Positions 36,599-47,222 of a stretch of DNA of 64,000 nucleotides are shown in pieces. This stretch comes from Bacteroidales bacterium. GTDB lineage: Bacteria; Bacteroidota; Bacteroidia; Bacteroidales; JAIOZK01. The translations under genes and the position numbers were made by a program. Where the stretch lies: assembly GCA_021738625.1 (NCBI GenBank), contig JAIPBS010000004.1, forward strand, positions 1 through 64,000. Reading direction: 5' to 3'. Under the pieces are notes generated by a model. The model did not search any database and was not told the origin of the DNA. It saw only the letters and a program-made list of their open reading frames with translations. Each line of letters begins with the position of its first letter. Position 1 is the stretch's first letter.

Positions 36599-39004
36599 TC
36601 AACTATTCAGATCCTTCAAATGTTGTTCCAAAGCGAATTCATTTGCAACTTTTACTTCTCTTGCCTTGCTACCCTCGAATGGTCCTACGATTCCGGCGGC
36701 TTCCAGTTGATCGATGATCCTTCCGGCCCGGTTATATCCGAGCTTAAGCTTTCTTTGGAGCAAGGAGGTGGAACCCTGCTGGGTTTGCACGATCAGACGT
36801 GCGGCTTCCTCAAACAATTCATCCCTTTCGTTCGGGTCGTATTCGCCTGTGCTTTCCGATTCTTCATCCTCGTATTCAGGAAGGTTGTAGGCGTCGGGGT
36901 ATGCGCGCTGTGAGCCGATAAAATCAGTTACTTTCTCGACTTCTTCCGTATCCACAAAAGCACATTGCAGCCTGATCAGATCACTACCGGTTGATAGAAG
37001 CATATCCCCACGGCCGATAAGCTGATCGGCTCCTGAAAAATCCAGAATGGTTCTGGAGTCGATCTTGGAGATCACACGATAGGCTACCCTGGCCGGGAAG
37101 TTGGCTTTGATGGTTCCGGTAATAATATTGACCGAGGGTCTTTGCGTGGCGATGATCAGGTGGATGCCGATGGCCCGGGCAAGCTGTGCCAGTCGGGTGA
37201 GCGGATTTTCGATTTCCTTGCCTGCCGTCATAATCAGATCGGCAAATTCATCAATCACCAGGATCAGATAAGGCAGGAAACGATGTCCTTCGTGGGGGTT
37301 CAGCTTACGGGCGATGAATTTTCTGTTGTATTCTTTTATGTTTCTAACCTGCGCGTCTTTCAGCAAGTCATAGCGGTTGTCCATCTCAATGTTCAATGAA
37401 TTCAGGGTTCTGACCACCTGCCGGGTATCTGTAATGATGGCTTCTTCTGAATCGGGAAGTCGCGCCAGGAAGTGTCTTTCGATTTTGGAGAACAAAGTGA
37501 GTTCAACTTTTTTCGGGTCAACCATAACAAATTTAACCTGGGCAGGATGCTTTTTGTAGAGCAATGAAGTGATAATGGCATTCAGACCGACTGATTTTCC
37601 CTGGCCGGTTGCCCCTGCCATAAGAATGTGCGGCATCTTTGTCAGGTCCACTATGAAAGGTTCGTTGGATATGGTCTTGCCAAGTCCAAGCGGAAGTTCC
37701 GCTTTATTTGAGGTGAAATTCTCGGAACTGAAAATGGACCGTAGCGAAACAATTTCTGGGTTTTTGTTGGGAACTTCAATACCTATTGTACCTCTTCCGG
37801 GTATTGGGGCGATAATACGTATGCCAAGAGCGGAAAGGCTGAGCGCGATGTCGTCTTCCAGGTTTTTGATTTTTGATATCCGGATGCCGGGCGCCGGAAT
37901 AATTTCGTACAAAGTTACCGCTGGCCCGATGGTTGCCCTGATCTTTTCAATTTTGATGGAATAATGATTGAGGGTTTCAACGATGCGTTTCTTGTTTTCT
38001 TCAAGCTCTTTCTTATCCACGTTTATCTCGCCATCATCATAATATTCCAGCAAATTTAAAGGAGGATATTGGTAATGTGGAAGATCCAGTGTGGGGTCGT
38101 ATTCGGTGTCGGTAGTTTTGTGATCGATCTCTTCCACCTCGCTGTTGTCTTCTGTTTTTGCTTTCTCAATGGTGAATTCAACTCCATCATCCTGATTTGC
38201 CTCAGCTTTATCCTCTGCAGAAATTTCGGCTTTTTCCCCGCTTGCTTCCGTTTCTTCCGGCTGATCTTCAGTTTTTTCAATGCCTTCGTCTTCCTCAACA
38301 CTGAATTCAGTAGTATTGTATTTGTCTTCTTTCGGACCGGGTTTTTCCTGATCGCCATCTTCAACTACATCGCTGGCATCTTTCCTTTTTTTAAAATAAG
38401 AAGGAAAATTAAAACTAATGATGAGAATGCTAAGCAGGAAAAAGAATAAAAGGAATCCTGTGCCGATCTTTCCCAGCAGTCCTTCAAGCCAGATCACGCC
38501 TTCATAGCCGAACACGCCGCCCAGTATCGCCACTGGTGAATCTTTGAAAATAAAGGCCAGGGTTAGTGAGAGCCATACCATTAGCACCAGGGAATATTTT
38601 AGGGTTTTCCATTGCGGGAGCATCTTAATGTTCAGTGCCAGTTTGAAGCCGAAATTGAATATGATCAACAGCAATAAAAATGATGCTGCCCCAAATCCCC
38701 TGCTAATAAATAGATAGGAGAGGAATGCGCCCAATCTGCCTGTCCAGTTTTTTACTTCCGACTGACTAAAAAGGATGTCCCATATGCTTTCCAGGTTTTT
38801 GTCCAGATCAATTTTCCAGGTGGAGAAGTAAGAGATGAAGGCAAACAATAGATAAACCGACAGAAAAATAAGGGAAAATCCAATTATTTTCCTGATCTGT
38901 TCGTTGCGTCTGGATCTGGTTTCAGGGGATATCGTTTTTTTTCTGCGGGTTTTCTTTCTACCCGTTTTCTTTTGGTCCCTGAATTTGTTTGACTTTTTAA
39001 CCAT
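36599..39004 (-). CDS. ftsK: DNA translocase FtsK/SpoIIIE
   Basis: Four N-terminal TM helices; PHILMAGATGQGKSVGLNAIITSLLYKKHP; FtsK gamma tail TSLLQRKLKLGYNRAGRIIDQLEAAGIVGP. Confidence 0.96.
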   Translation of the reverse strand: MVKKSNKFRDQKKTGRKKTRRKKTISPETRSRRNEQIRKIIGFSLIFLSVYLLFAFISYFSTWKIDLDKNLESIWDILFSQSEVKNWTGRLGAFLSYLFISRGFGAASFLLLLIIFNFGFKLALNIKMLPQWKTLKYSLVLMVWLSLTLAFIFKDSPVAILGGVFGYEGVIWLEGLLGKIGTGFLLFFFLLSILIISFNFPSYFKKRKDASDVVEDGDQEKPGPKEDKYNTTEFSVEEDEGIEKTEDQPEETEASGEKAEISAEDKAEANQDDGVEFTIEKAKTEDNSEVEEIDHKTTDTEYDPTLDLPHYQYPPLNLLEYYDDGEINVDKKELEENKKRIVETLNHYSIKIEKIRATIGPAVTLYEIIPAPGIRISKIKNLEDDIALSLSALGIRIIAPIPGRGTIGIEVPNKNPEIVSLRSIFSSENFTSNKAELPLGLGKTISNEPFIVDLTKMPHILMAGATGQGKSVGLNAIITSLLYKKHPAQVKFVMVDPKKVELTLFSKIERHFLARLPDSEEAIITDTRQVVRTLNSLNIEMDNRYDLLKDAQVRNIKEYNRKFIARKLNPHEGHRFLPYLILVIDEFADLIMTAGKEIENPLTRLAQLARAIGIHLIIATQRPSVNIITGTIKANFPARVAYRVISKIDSRTILDFSGADQLIGRGDMLLSTGSDLIRLQCAFVDTEEVEKVTDFIGSQRAYPDAYNLPEYEDEESESTGEYDPNERDELFEEAARLIVQTQQGSTSLLQRKLKLGYNRAGRIIDQLEAAGIVGPFEGSKAREVKVANEFALEQHLKDLNS

Positions 39005-39068
39005 TAAATTCCAAGTGCTTAACCGGCTGCAAAAATAGTAAAAAACATAGGATTTACGTAAGCATTAA

Positions 39069-39110
39069 AAAATCCCCTGCCCATGAATGAACAGGGGATT
39101 CATTAAAAAA
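39069..39110 (-). terminator. Hairpin terminator downstream of the 39120-39797 gene
   Basis: aatcccctg-cccatgaatgaa-caggggatt flanked by A/T runs. Confidence 0.7.
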
Positions 39111-39119
39111 TTGTTCAAC

Positions 39120-39797
39120 TTACATACCGAAATTGCTTCTTAATTCTTCTTCGGTTGTAAGGGTATAACCTTCAGGGATTTCAAATTCATCATCAGAAAT
39201 CCTTTTCTTGTTTACATCGCTTGTGGTAAAAAACATAGTAAATCCCTGGTTTTTTATTTCATATTCCATGAGCATGCCCGGGATATCTTTAAAAATAGGT
39301 TTTGTAAGGTTGCTACCGGGAGACTTGATCTCCTCCGTATAAAATACGCTATAGGTGAATGTTTCCCCAGTTTCCTTGTTGCTTCCTTTAACGATTGCTT
39401 TCTTGCAATCATAACCGGCAATTTCCTTGCTTTCATCCAGGAATTCCACTTCGGTTTCGATGTTGTTGAGTTCTTTTTCAAAATCTTCTTTGCTTTGCTT
39501 CATGGCAAATTTCTGCCCCATCATGTCCATGAGTACGGTACCTGTCATTTCTTCCGTGTTCACAATGGTTTGCGTGGCGCCAAAACCGGTATTCACCTTC
39601 ACCTTTACAAAATTGCCTTTCACGTACATGGTGGCCACCTTTGGCAGGGCAGCCATGGTTTGTGCATCAAAATCCGAGTCGGGATAACTGATTTTATATG
39701 TGATGATCCCCTCGAAGGGTTTGTCCGCATAGCTGCTTCCTGTTATGACAAAAGCAAATGCGAGCGTTAACAATGTGAATTTGATTAGATTTTTCAT
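39120..39797 (-). CDS. Exported DUF4412-like protein
   Basis: Signal peptide; FEGIITYKISYPDSDFDAQTMAALPKVATMYVKGNFVKVKV; C-terminal EIPEGYTL. Confidence 0.6.
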   Translation of the reverse strand: MKNLIKFTLLTLAFAFVITGSSYADKPFEGIITYKISYPDSDFDAQTMAALPKVATMYVKGNFVKVKVNTGFGATQTIVNTEEMTGTVLMDMMGQKFAMKQSKEDFEKELNNIETEVEFLDESKEIAGYDCKKAIVKGSNKETGETFTYSVFYTEEIKSPGSNLTKPIFKDIPGMLMEYEIKNQGFTMFFTTSDVNKKRISDDEFEIPEGYTLTTEEELRSNFGM

Positions 39798-39848
39798 GCT
39801 GTTTCTATTTACGGTTTCAAAATTAAATAATTTTCCAAAGTACTGATT

Positions 39849-41417
39849 TTACCTGACAAAGCGGAACATTTTATCCCAGCGAATTTTACCCCTGAAAAGG
39901 GATTTGTTTTTATCAAGCGAAAGCCAGACGAAGACGGCTTTGCCAACAATGTGGTCTTCAGGTACAAAACCCCAGAAACGCGAATCCTGCGAGTTGTGCC
40001 TGTTGTCGCCCATCATCCAGTAATAATTCATTTGTACCACGTATTCATTGGTTTCTTTTCCATTGATATAGATTTTTCCATCCCGGATATCCAGCTCATT
40101 GTTTTCATAAGCATGGATGACCCTCTCATACAGGGCGATGTTTTTCATGTTGAGTTCAAGGGTGTCTCCTTCTTTGGGGATATAGATCGGTCCATACCAA
40201 TCCGGATTCCAGGGGAAAGCGGTATCCTGCGGATAGATTTCCGTATAAAAATAGTTTTCAGGATAAACATATTTCATCACTTTGATCACATTGGGCAGTT
40301 GCTTGATTTTTTCAGCTGATTTGTCCGTCAGGTTAAAATCGAAAAGCATGGGATTGGCCCCTTTGAACTCGCTACGGTCAACACCCATATAATCGAGCAT
40401 GCGCAGGTTCAGCGGGTTGCCGTCCGATTGGATGTTCATATTCTGCAACCTAACCGGGTTGATCCTGCTTCCGTTGGTTTGTACAATATATTGGTATTGC
40501 TTTTTGCCCGGGTTGTTATTTGGCTGCCCGTCAATATATACAACCTGGTTTTTTATTTGAAGCGTGTCACCCGGCAGTCCGATACATCTCTTAATGTAGT
40601 TTTCTCTTTTGTCAACAGGCCGGGTAATTATTTTACCAAACTGGTAGGGATTTGTGTGTACCGACTTTCTTCCAAAAGTTCTGACCAATTCATAGTAGTT
40701 TCTTTCACTCTGAAAAGCCGTCGACAGGGTGTCTCCTGCCGGATAATTAAAAACCACGGCATCATTTCTTTCTACCTGTCCAAATCCGGGGAACCTGTAA
40801 TAAGGAAATTTGACCCATTCCAGATAAGATTTCCTGTCTTTGGAGAGGGGCATGGTATGATGCACAAACGGAAAAGAAAGCGGGGTTAGTGGCAGGCGGG
40901 GTCCGTAGCTTAGCTTGCTCACAAAAAGATAATCACCAACAAGCAGCGATTTTTCCATTGAAGAAGTTGGAATGGTATATGCCTCAAGCAGGAAAGTACG
41001 GATGATGGTAGCTGCGATTACTGCAAACAAAATGGCGTCGACCCACTCGCGCACAATGCCTTTCTTCCTTTTTGGCCGTTTGTCGGGGTCGAGATATTTT
41101 TCCTTTTCGGTCAACCCCAGCCAGGGTAAATAAACAAAAGGAAATAAAACGGCAAGGGCTTGTTGTCCCAGGCTGAATTTATTGAAACATTTCAGCATCT
41201 CAACAATCATCAACAGGTAAACAAAAACATTGATGAAAGGAATGATTAGAAAAAAATACCACCAAATGGGTTTTTTTATGATCCGCAACCAAACATATAG
41301 GTTGTAAAAAGGGATGGCGGTTTTCCAACCGGGCTCTCCGGCTTTTTCAAAAACCTTCCAGGCAAACAATGTTGGGATGGTAAATGAAAGTGGTATTAAA
41401 ATGATTAGCTGAAGCAT
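39849..41417 (-). CDS. lepB: Signal peptidase I (long Bacteroidetes form)
   Basis: TIPTSSMEKSLLVGDYLFVSKLSYGPR; ENYIKRCIGLPGDTLQIKN; MMGDNRHNSQDSRFWGFVPEDHIVGKA. Confidence 0.95.
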   Translation of the reverse strand: MLQLIILIPLSFTIPTLFAWKVFEKAGEPGWKTAIPFYNLYVWLRIIKKPIWWYFFLIIPFINVFVYLLMIVEMLKCFNKFSLGQQALAVLFPFVYLPWLGLTEKEKYLDPDKRPKRKKGIVREWVDAILFAVIAATIIRTFLLEAYTIPTSSMEKSLLVGDYLFVSKLSYGPRLPLTPLSFPFVHHTMPLSKDRKSYLEWVKFPYYRFPGFGQVERNDAVVFNYPAGDTLSTAFQSERNYYELVRTFGRKSVHTNPYQFGKIITRPVDKRENYIKRCIGLPGDTLQIKNQVVYIDGQPNNNPGKKQYQYIVQTNGSRINPVRLQNMNIQSDGNPLNLRMLDYMGVDRSEFKGANPMLFDFNLTDKSAEKIKQLPNVIKVMKYVYPENYFYTEIYPQDTAFPWNPDWYGPIYIPKEGDTLELNMKNIALYERVIHAYENNELDIRDGKIYINGKETNEYVVQMNYYWMMGDNRHNSQDSRFWGFVPEDHIVGKAVFVWLSLDKNKSLFRGKIRWDKMFRFVR

Positions 41418-41508
41418 GTTCTAAGGTTTAAAAATACATTTGGGCGAAATTACAAAAGTCCTGATATTAACAGTGTTAAAAATTGTTAATCGCCTGAATA
41501 TTAGCTTT

Positions 41509-42792
41509 TTACAATTTAATGATCCTTTTGGTTGTCTTTGAATTTCCATTGGATATCTCCAACAGATACAATCCGGGTTTCAGTTTTGCAATACTGTTTA
41601 AATGCTTGCTTGCTTCCAACAGGTTATTCTCTGTATCCGGGTTTTTCAATAGGCTGCTTTCGATTTGTGTTCCATTCAATGTATAAAGCGAGAGCCGGCA
41701 ACCGGCATTGTTTTTTAATTGAACAGAAATCAAAAGTTTCTCCTGAAACGGATTTGGGTAAACGCTTGCGTTCAGATTTCCTTGCCCATATTCATCGATC
41801 CCGATTTCACCACCTCCGTTGTCTGTAAACAAAATGGTGCCGTTGCTACCAACGATCCAGCCATAATCTGCGGAGCTGAAATAAATTTCGCGCAGGTTTT
41901 CGGCAGGGGCCTGGTATATTTGCCAGCTATTGCCTCCGTTTTGAGTGTAGTGTAAACGGCCATTGGCAGAACTCGCCCAACCGACCATTTGACTTTTAAA
42001 ATAGATGTCCTGGAAATAATCCTGCGGGCTGAACTGTAAACTGTCCCAACTGTTGCCACCGTTGTTCGTGAAAAACATCCTTCCGAGGGAACCGCCGGCC
42101 CAGCCATTGTTTTCATCCAGGAAAAAAACAGAGGAAAAGGAAGAATAGGCTGGGATATCGGTCAGGCCGTCCCAGCTCAGACCTGCGTTGGTTGTTTTGA
42201 GCAAGGTGGTTTGATCACCTGCAATGTATCCGACCGAATCGCTCACGAAGAAAATGTCTCTGAGCAGCGGAGCCAATTGCAGGGTGTCGGTCCAGCTTTC
42301 GCCACCATCAGTACTCCTCAGAATGAATCCATCAGAACCGATTAAAAATCCATGCAGCGTGTCACTAAAAATGATCTTGTTGACCAGGTATCCCGAAATC
42401 CTGAATTTCTCTTCCCAGCTATTGCCACCGTCCTTGCTTTTCCTGATCATTGTGATGCTTTCAGTGTTGCCAAGCGTATCCAGTATGGTGTCTTTTTGGA
42501 GGATGGTCCAGAGTTGGTCTTTATAATCGATATGTAAATTCCTGTAGCGGCTCATCGGATCTTCAAGGCTGTCTTTCATGATCCAATCGGCGCCGGCATT
42601 GCCGGTGCTGAGCAAGGTTTTCTCACCTGCGATCCAGCCTTTCGATTCATCAATGAACCGGACGCTGTGAAGGTTGTCATTGGTACCGGAGTTTTGCTGG
42701 GTCCACATGCTGTCGGGCAGCATCCTTTGCGCCTCTGTTTGAAATGAGAATAATAAAATTGCAAGGATGGGAAAGATGCTGATGTGTTTCAT
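41509..42792 (-). CDS. Ycf48/BNR-repeat exported protein with T9SS type A C-terminal domain
   Basis: Repeated KSxDGGNSWExxF/STDGGESWTDTL/TNNGGNSWDSLQ; C-terminus NLNASVYPNPFQEKLLISVQL..LYLLEISNGNSKTTKRIIKL. Confidence 0.85.
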   Translation of the reverse strand: MKHISIFPILAILLFSFQTEAQRMLPDSMWTQQNSGTNDNLHSVRFIDESKGWIAGEKTLLSTGNAGADWIMKDSLEDPMSRYRNLHIDYKDQLWTILQKDTILDTLGNTESITMIRKSKDGGNSWEEKFRISGYLVNKIIFSDTLHGFLIGSDGFILRSTDGGESWTDTLQLAPLLRDIFFVSDSVGYIAGDQTTLLKTTNAGLSWDGLTDIPAYSSFSSVFFLDENNGWAGGSLGRMFFTNNGGNSWDSLQFSPQDYFQDIYFKSQMVGWASSANGRLHYTQNGGNSWQIYQAPAENLREIYFSSADYGWIVGSNGTILFTDNGGGEIGIDEYGQGNLNASVYPNPFQEKLLISVQLKNNAGCRLSLYTLNGTQIESSLLKNPDTENNLLEASKHLNSIAKLKPGLYLLEISNGNSKTTKRIIKL

Positions 42793-42851
42793 TATAAGTT
42801 TTGTTTTTATCGGTTGGCAAATTTAGTAAATGATTGCCAGATAAGCGGCCT

Positions 42852-43499
42852 TCATTTGCCAATCCTGTATGTGAGTGTTAGCCCCGGGCTAAAATGTGGC
42901 ATGTCAAGCGGATCATTCACGGCAGGGCTGAACTTTATGCTGAGGTCGTCACTGATGTCGTAATCAAACAGATGGGCGTCCACGGTAGCGTCCACAATAT
43001 TTAAAATATACCAGAGTCCTGCAAGGATATAATTAAATTCAAGATTTCTCAGATAAAAATCGCGTCCGCTGATCAACTGGTCTTCGGTATATTTGTTTAC
43101 ATAATCATTATCGATCGGGAAAAGGGTGTCTCCCCGTGTTTTATAATCGTAGGCATCCCGGTATTTTACATATTCATTTCTGTAGGTAATGATGAAATAG
43201 GTGAATACTGCAAAGCCGGTGTATACGATAGGTATTTTCCAGTACTTTTTGTTATAGGCCTGCCCTAGTCCGGGAAGCACCATGCTGTACAGGGTGGCTT
43301 TTTGCGGCGAATGCGGCGCCTTGTACGATGTGTCAAAGCGGTTAACCACACCTTCCTCCACCTGGGCAGTGGTTTGATGAGGGATGCAAACAAAGATAAG
43401 AAGCACGACAAGCAAAATCATGCTCATGTTCAAGCCTGTTTTTGTAAAAGGATGAATTTCTCTGTTTTTTTCTTTATGATCAGTTGTTTTCTCCACCAA
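42852..43499 (-). CDS. DUF5683-like membrane protein
   Basis: PQKATLYSMVLPGLGQAYNKKYWKIPIVYTGFAVFTYFI; adjacent to parB. Confidence 0.8.
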   Translation of the reverse strand: MVEKTTDHKEKNREIHPFTKTGLNMSMILLVVLLIFVCIPHQTTAQVEEGVVNRFDTSYKAPHSPQKATLYSMVLPGLGQAYNKKYWKIPIVYTGFAVFTYFIITYRNEYVKYRDAYDYKTRGDTLFPIDNDYVNKYTEDQLISGRDFYLRNLEFNYILAGLWYILNIVDATVDAHLFDYDISDDLSIKFSPAVNDPLDMPHFSPGLTLTYRIGK

Positions 43500-44379
43500 G
43501 CAAATCTAAGATTCTTCTGAAATCCTCGTCGGATTTGAAGGGGATAACGATGCGGCCGCTTCCTTTAGTATTTCGTTTCAGGTCGATTTCCGAATCGAGT
43601 TTTTTACTGAGCTCTTCCCGGGCTTTTTGAAAATTTTCCGGCAAAGGCTTATGGGTTGATGAGGGTTTTTCTTTTTTTCCCTTTTCCGCATGATCCTTTA
43701 CCAGCTTTTCTATCTGTCTGACCGAGAGGTCCTCCTTAATGATTCGGTCGATGATCTTCGATTGGGCGTCTTCATCATCCAGGTTGATGACGGCCCTGGC
43801 ATGCCCCATGGTGATCTGCTCTTCTTTCAGGGCCAACTGAATGGCGGGGGGAAGCTTCAGCAGACGTAGGTAATTGGTAATGGTACTCCTGTTTTTACCT
43901 ATGCGTTCACTGAGTTTTTCGTGTGTAAGCTGGCATTCTTCAACCAGTCGTTGATAGCTGATGGCTATTTCAATTGCGTTGAGATTTTCGCGGTGAATGT
44001 TTTCCACCAAGGCCATTTCGAGCATCTGCTCGTCATTTGCCACACGGATGTAGCAGGGGACCTGTTCCATGCCTGCTATCTTGCTGGCTTTCAGTCGCCT
44101 TTCGCCGCTGATTAGTTGGTAATGATCATACCCGAGTTTTCTAACGGTAAGGGGCTGGATGATGCCCTGTTCTTCAATGGAGTTGGCCAGTTCGCGCAAA
44201 GATTCTTCATCAAATTGATCCCTTGGCTGAAAAGGATTGGCTTCGATCTTGCCAATTTCAATGTCGGCAATGGCGCCAACCACGTAGTTGCCCGAAATAT
44301 CCTTGGAGGTGATGTCCGTTTCGGGGCTCGATAGAATCGCAGCAAGTCCTTTTCCAAGTGCTTTTTTCTTATTCGTCAT
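43480..44379 (-). CDS. parB: ParB chromosome partitioning protein
   Basis: KALGKGLAAILSS; IEANPFQPRDQFDEESLRELANSIEEQGIIQPLTVRK; ISGERRLKASK. Confidence 0.95.
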   Translation of the reverse strand: MTNKKKALGKGLAAILSSPETDITSKDISGNYVVGAIADIEIGKIEANPFQPRDQFDEESLRELANSIEEQGIIQPLTVRKLGYDHYQLISGERRLKASKIAGMEQVPCYIRVANDEQMLEMALVENIHRENLNAIEIAISYQRLVEECQLTHEKLSERIGKNRSTITNYLRLLKLPPAIQLALKEEQITMGHARAVINLDDEDAQSKIIDRIIKEDLSVRQIEKLVKDHAEKGKKEKPSSTHKPLPENFQKAREELSKKLDSEIDLKRNTKGSGRIVIPFKSDEDFRRILDLLGGENN

Positions 44380-45184
44380 CCGATACGTTTATTTGTTTTT
44401 CAGCTTGATTAACATTCGTCATATTGTTGTTCTGTAGTATTTCACGGGTCAGGTTCAGGTAATTGATCGCTCCGGTGCTTTCCGCATCGTGCATAATGAT
44501 GGTTTCGCCGAAGCTCGGCGCCTCGCTCAACCTGATATTCCGGTTGATGATGGTTTCAAAAACAATTTGCTGAAAATGTGTTTTGACTTCTTCGACAACT
44601 TGTTTCGACAGGCGGAGCCGCTGGTCATGCATGGTAAGCAGAATGCCTTCTATATCCAGCTCGGGGTTCAGTCTTGATTGAACGATCTTGATGGTGTTCA
44701 GCAACTTGCCCAGGCCTTCCAAAGCGAAATATTCACATTGCACGGGTATGATAACAGAGTCCGATGCAGTTAAAGCATTAACTGTGATCAATCCGAGTGA
44801 AGGAGAACAGTCGATGATGATGAAATCGTAATCGTCTTTGATCTTATTGGTTACCTTACGCATCATCTTTTCCCTGTTTGGCATATTGATGATCTCAATC
44901 TCAGCGCCTACCAGGTCGATATGGGCAGGAAGAATATCCAGGTTCGGGGTTTTGGTTTGCAGGATGATGTTTCGAGGTTCGATGTCATCAATAACACATT
45001 CGTAAATGCTGGTTTTAATGTTTTTGGGATCAAAGCCCACACCTGCGGTTGCATTGGCCTGAGGGTCTGCATCAATGATAAGCGTTTTGTGTTCGAGAAC
45101 AGCAAAACTGGCTCCTAGATTAATGGCGGTGGTTGTTTTGCCGACACCTCCTTTTTGGTTTGCGATCGAAATAATTTTCCCCAT
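44369..45184 (-). CDS. parA: ParA/Soj chromosome partitioning ATPase
   Basis: IISIANQKGGVGKTTTAINLGASFA; DADPQANATAGVG. Confidence 0.97.
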   Translation of the reverse strand: MGKIISIANQKGGVGKTTTAINLGASFAVLEHKTLIIDADPQANATAGVGFDPKNIKTSIYECVIDDIEPRNIILQTKTPNLDILPAHIDLVGAEIEIINMPNREKMMRKVTNKIKDDYDFIIIDCSPSLGLITVNALTASDSVIIPVQCEYFALEGLGKLLNTIKIVQSRLNPELDIEGILLTMHDQRLRLSKQVVEEVKTHFQQIVFETIINRNIRLSEAPSFGETIIMHDAESTGAINYLNLTREILQNNNMTNVNQAEKQINVSDDE

Positions 45185-45368
45185 AAACTTGATATTCTGA
45201 TGTTTTACCTGATTTCTTACAGCGCTTTATTCCTACAAAAATATAACAATTGAAATAATATCAGGCAGGGGTGCAGGCTAAGTTATTAACTGATGTTTAT
45301 AAAATGTTGATAAAAAAAATCAGCCTGGCATCCGTTGTTTTAATGATAGAATATGGACCGGTTTAAGA

Positions 45369-45839
45369 CTATTGCTTTTCTCCTTCGCCTTCTTGTTGGT
45401 CCGAACTTTGGTCAACGCTATCGGGCTGCTCCCTGGCTTGGGAATCAATATCTTTTTCTTCCTTCTTTTCCGTTTCCTCTTTACCCAGATCTTCAAACTC
45501 AACCTGCGAAACCGGGTTTTCGGCCGAAACCTCCGGTTTTGCTTTTTCCTGCGGTTGCTCAGCGGGAGATTCGGGTTCATTGCCGGCTTCAATAAACTCT
45601 ATGGTGTCTTTCAACCCACTGATGAACTTTTGAAAGTCTTCCTTGTAAAGGAAAACTTTGTGTTTTTCATAATAGAATTTCCCCTGTTCGTTGTTGAACC
45701 GCCGCTTACTCTCGGTAATGGTAAGGTAGTACTCATTCGACCTGGTTGCCTTAACATCAAAAAAATAGGTTCTTTTTCCCGCTCTCACCGTTCTTGAGAA
45801 AATTTCTTCTCTTCTCGGTTTTTTTTCAAACTCTGCCAT
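45369..45839 (-). CDS. DUF3276 (PUR-alpha-like) nucleic-acid-binding protein
   Basis: EEIFSRTVRAGKRTYFFDVKATRSNEYYLTITESKRRFNNEQGKFYYEKHKVFLYKEDF; acidic Glu/Gln tail. Confidence 0.85.
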   Translation of the reverse strand: MAEFEKKPRREEIFSRTVRAGKRTYFFDVKATRSNEYYLTITESKRRFNNEQGKFYYEKHKVFLYKEDFQKFISGLKDTIEFIEAGNEPESPAEQPQEKAKPEVSAENPVSQVEFEDLGKEETEKKEEKDIDSQAREQPDSVDQSSDQQEGEGEKQ

Positions 45840-46049
45840 ATTGATTGATATTGATTAATAATCCTCACTTCCCTTATCGCAAAAATAAAGATATTATTGA
45901 AAAATCAAAGGTCGGTAGTAATAATATAAAAAAACTCGTTTGTCCCAGCTACAAATCATTCCCTGTTAATCACTTATGGTTTACTCCCATAAGACAAAAA
46001 AGAATGAACTAAGGTTGCATTTTTTTAGGAGTTAATTTTCAAAAGTATT

Positions 46050-46095
46050 CCGATTTAGAACAGATGTACAATGTTTGAGTTTACCCTCCAATCGG
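46050..46095. repeat. 46-bp inverted-repeat motif, copy 2
   Basis: ccgatttagaacagatgtacaatgtttgagtttaccctccaatcgg; see 13823-13868. Confidence 0.6.
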
Positions 46096-46234
46096 CATAA
46101 TTGCATCCAACAGAAAAAGGCTCGTATTTTTGTAATGTTCAGTATAATACATCTTTTGCGATCCTACATGGGATTTGTTTTGAAAAGAAGATTACCTTTG
46201 CAGCAGTTTAATTACATCATTGTTCATTTTATTC

Positions 46235-47194
46235 ATGTTAAGCAGAAGGTTTTTACGTATCAAGGTGTTGCAGGCAGTTTATGCCTTTTTTCAGTCGAAA
46301 AATGATGATTTGGGCTCGGGCGAAAAACAGCTCTTGCTCGGCATCAACAAACTGTATGAACAATATATACATATCCTCAGTTTCCTGGTTGAGATTTTTG
46401 ATTTTGCCGAAGTGAGGCAGGAAGAAGGTAAGAAAAAGTATTTCCCAACCAAAGAAGACCTTGATCCCAATACCCGTTTTACAGACAATACATTTATAGC
46501 GCAGCTACGAGAAAATAAGGACTTCAGAAGGAAGGTAGACGCCTATAAAATCAACTGGTCGGAAGATGTGGAATATGTCAGAAAGATATACAATGCAATC
46601 AGACAGGGGGATCAATATAAGCATTACATGAGCAGCCCCGAAACCAGCTATAAGGCTGATAAGAAAATGGTTGAAGATATTCTGCAGGTATATATTTCAG
46701 AATCCGAATCATTGGAAAGCTATTTTGAAGACAGAAATATTTTCTGGGCGTCGGATTATTTTATTGCTATATGGATGGCTCTTAAAACGGTGAAAATGTT
46801 CAAAAAAGATTGGTCGCAAAGTAAGTCTTTGCCTGGTGTTTTTCAAACATCTGCCGAAGAGGACAATGAAGATCGTGCGTTCGTGATCGATCTCTTTAGA
46901 AAAACCATCATTCACAATGCAGATTTTGAGCAAATGATTAAAGAACGGGCGACAAACTGGGAGATCGACCGCATCGCCGCAATGGATAAGATGATCCTGA
47001 AGATGGCCATTGCAGAACTAACTGAATTTTCCAGTATTCCGATAAAGGTTAGCCTGAATGAATACATCGACATCGCCAAGATATTCAGTACGCATAAAAG
47101 CCGTGTTTTTATCAATGGCATCCTGGATAAACTCATCAACGACCTGGAGAAAGAAAATAAGATCAAAAAATCAGGAAGAGGCCTGATGAAGTGA
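46235..47194 (+). CDS. nusB: Transcription antitermination factor NusB
   Basis: MLSRRFLRIKVLQAVYAFFQS; C-terminal MAIAELTEFSSIPIKVSLNEYIDIAKIFSTHKSRVFINGILDKL. Confidence 0.9.
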   Translation: MLSRRFLRIKVLQAVYAFFQSKNDDLGSGEKQLLLGINKLYEQYIHILSFLVEIFDFAEVRQEEGKKKYFPTKEDLDPNTRFTDNTFIAQLRENKDFRRKVDAYKINWSEDVEYVRKIYNAIRQGDQYKHYMSSPETSYKADKKMVEDILQVYISESESLESYFEDRNIFWASDYFIAIWMALKTVKMFKKDWSQSKSLPGVFQTSAEEDNEDRAFVIDLFRKTIIHNADFEQMIKERATNWEIDRIAAMDKMILKMAIAELTEFSSIPIKVSLNEYIDIAKIFSTHKSRVFINGILDKLINDLEKENKIKKSGRGLMK

Positions 47195-47222
47195 GATTCA
47201 CTTTTATATTTTACGTATCCCG

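Noticed and set aside
43480-45184. parS-like site near parAB
   Set aside because: I looked for GTTNCACGTGNAAC-type palindromes. Only partial matches such as tatttcacgggtcagg were seen.
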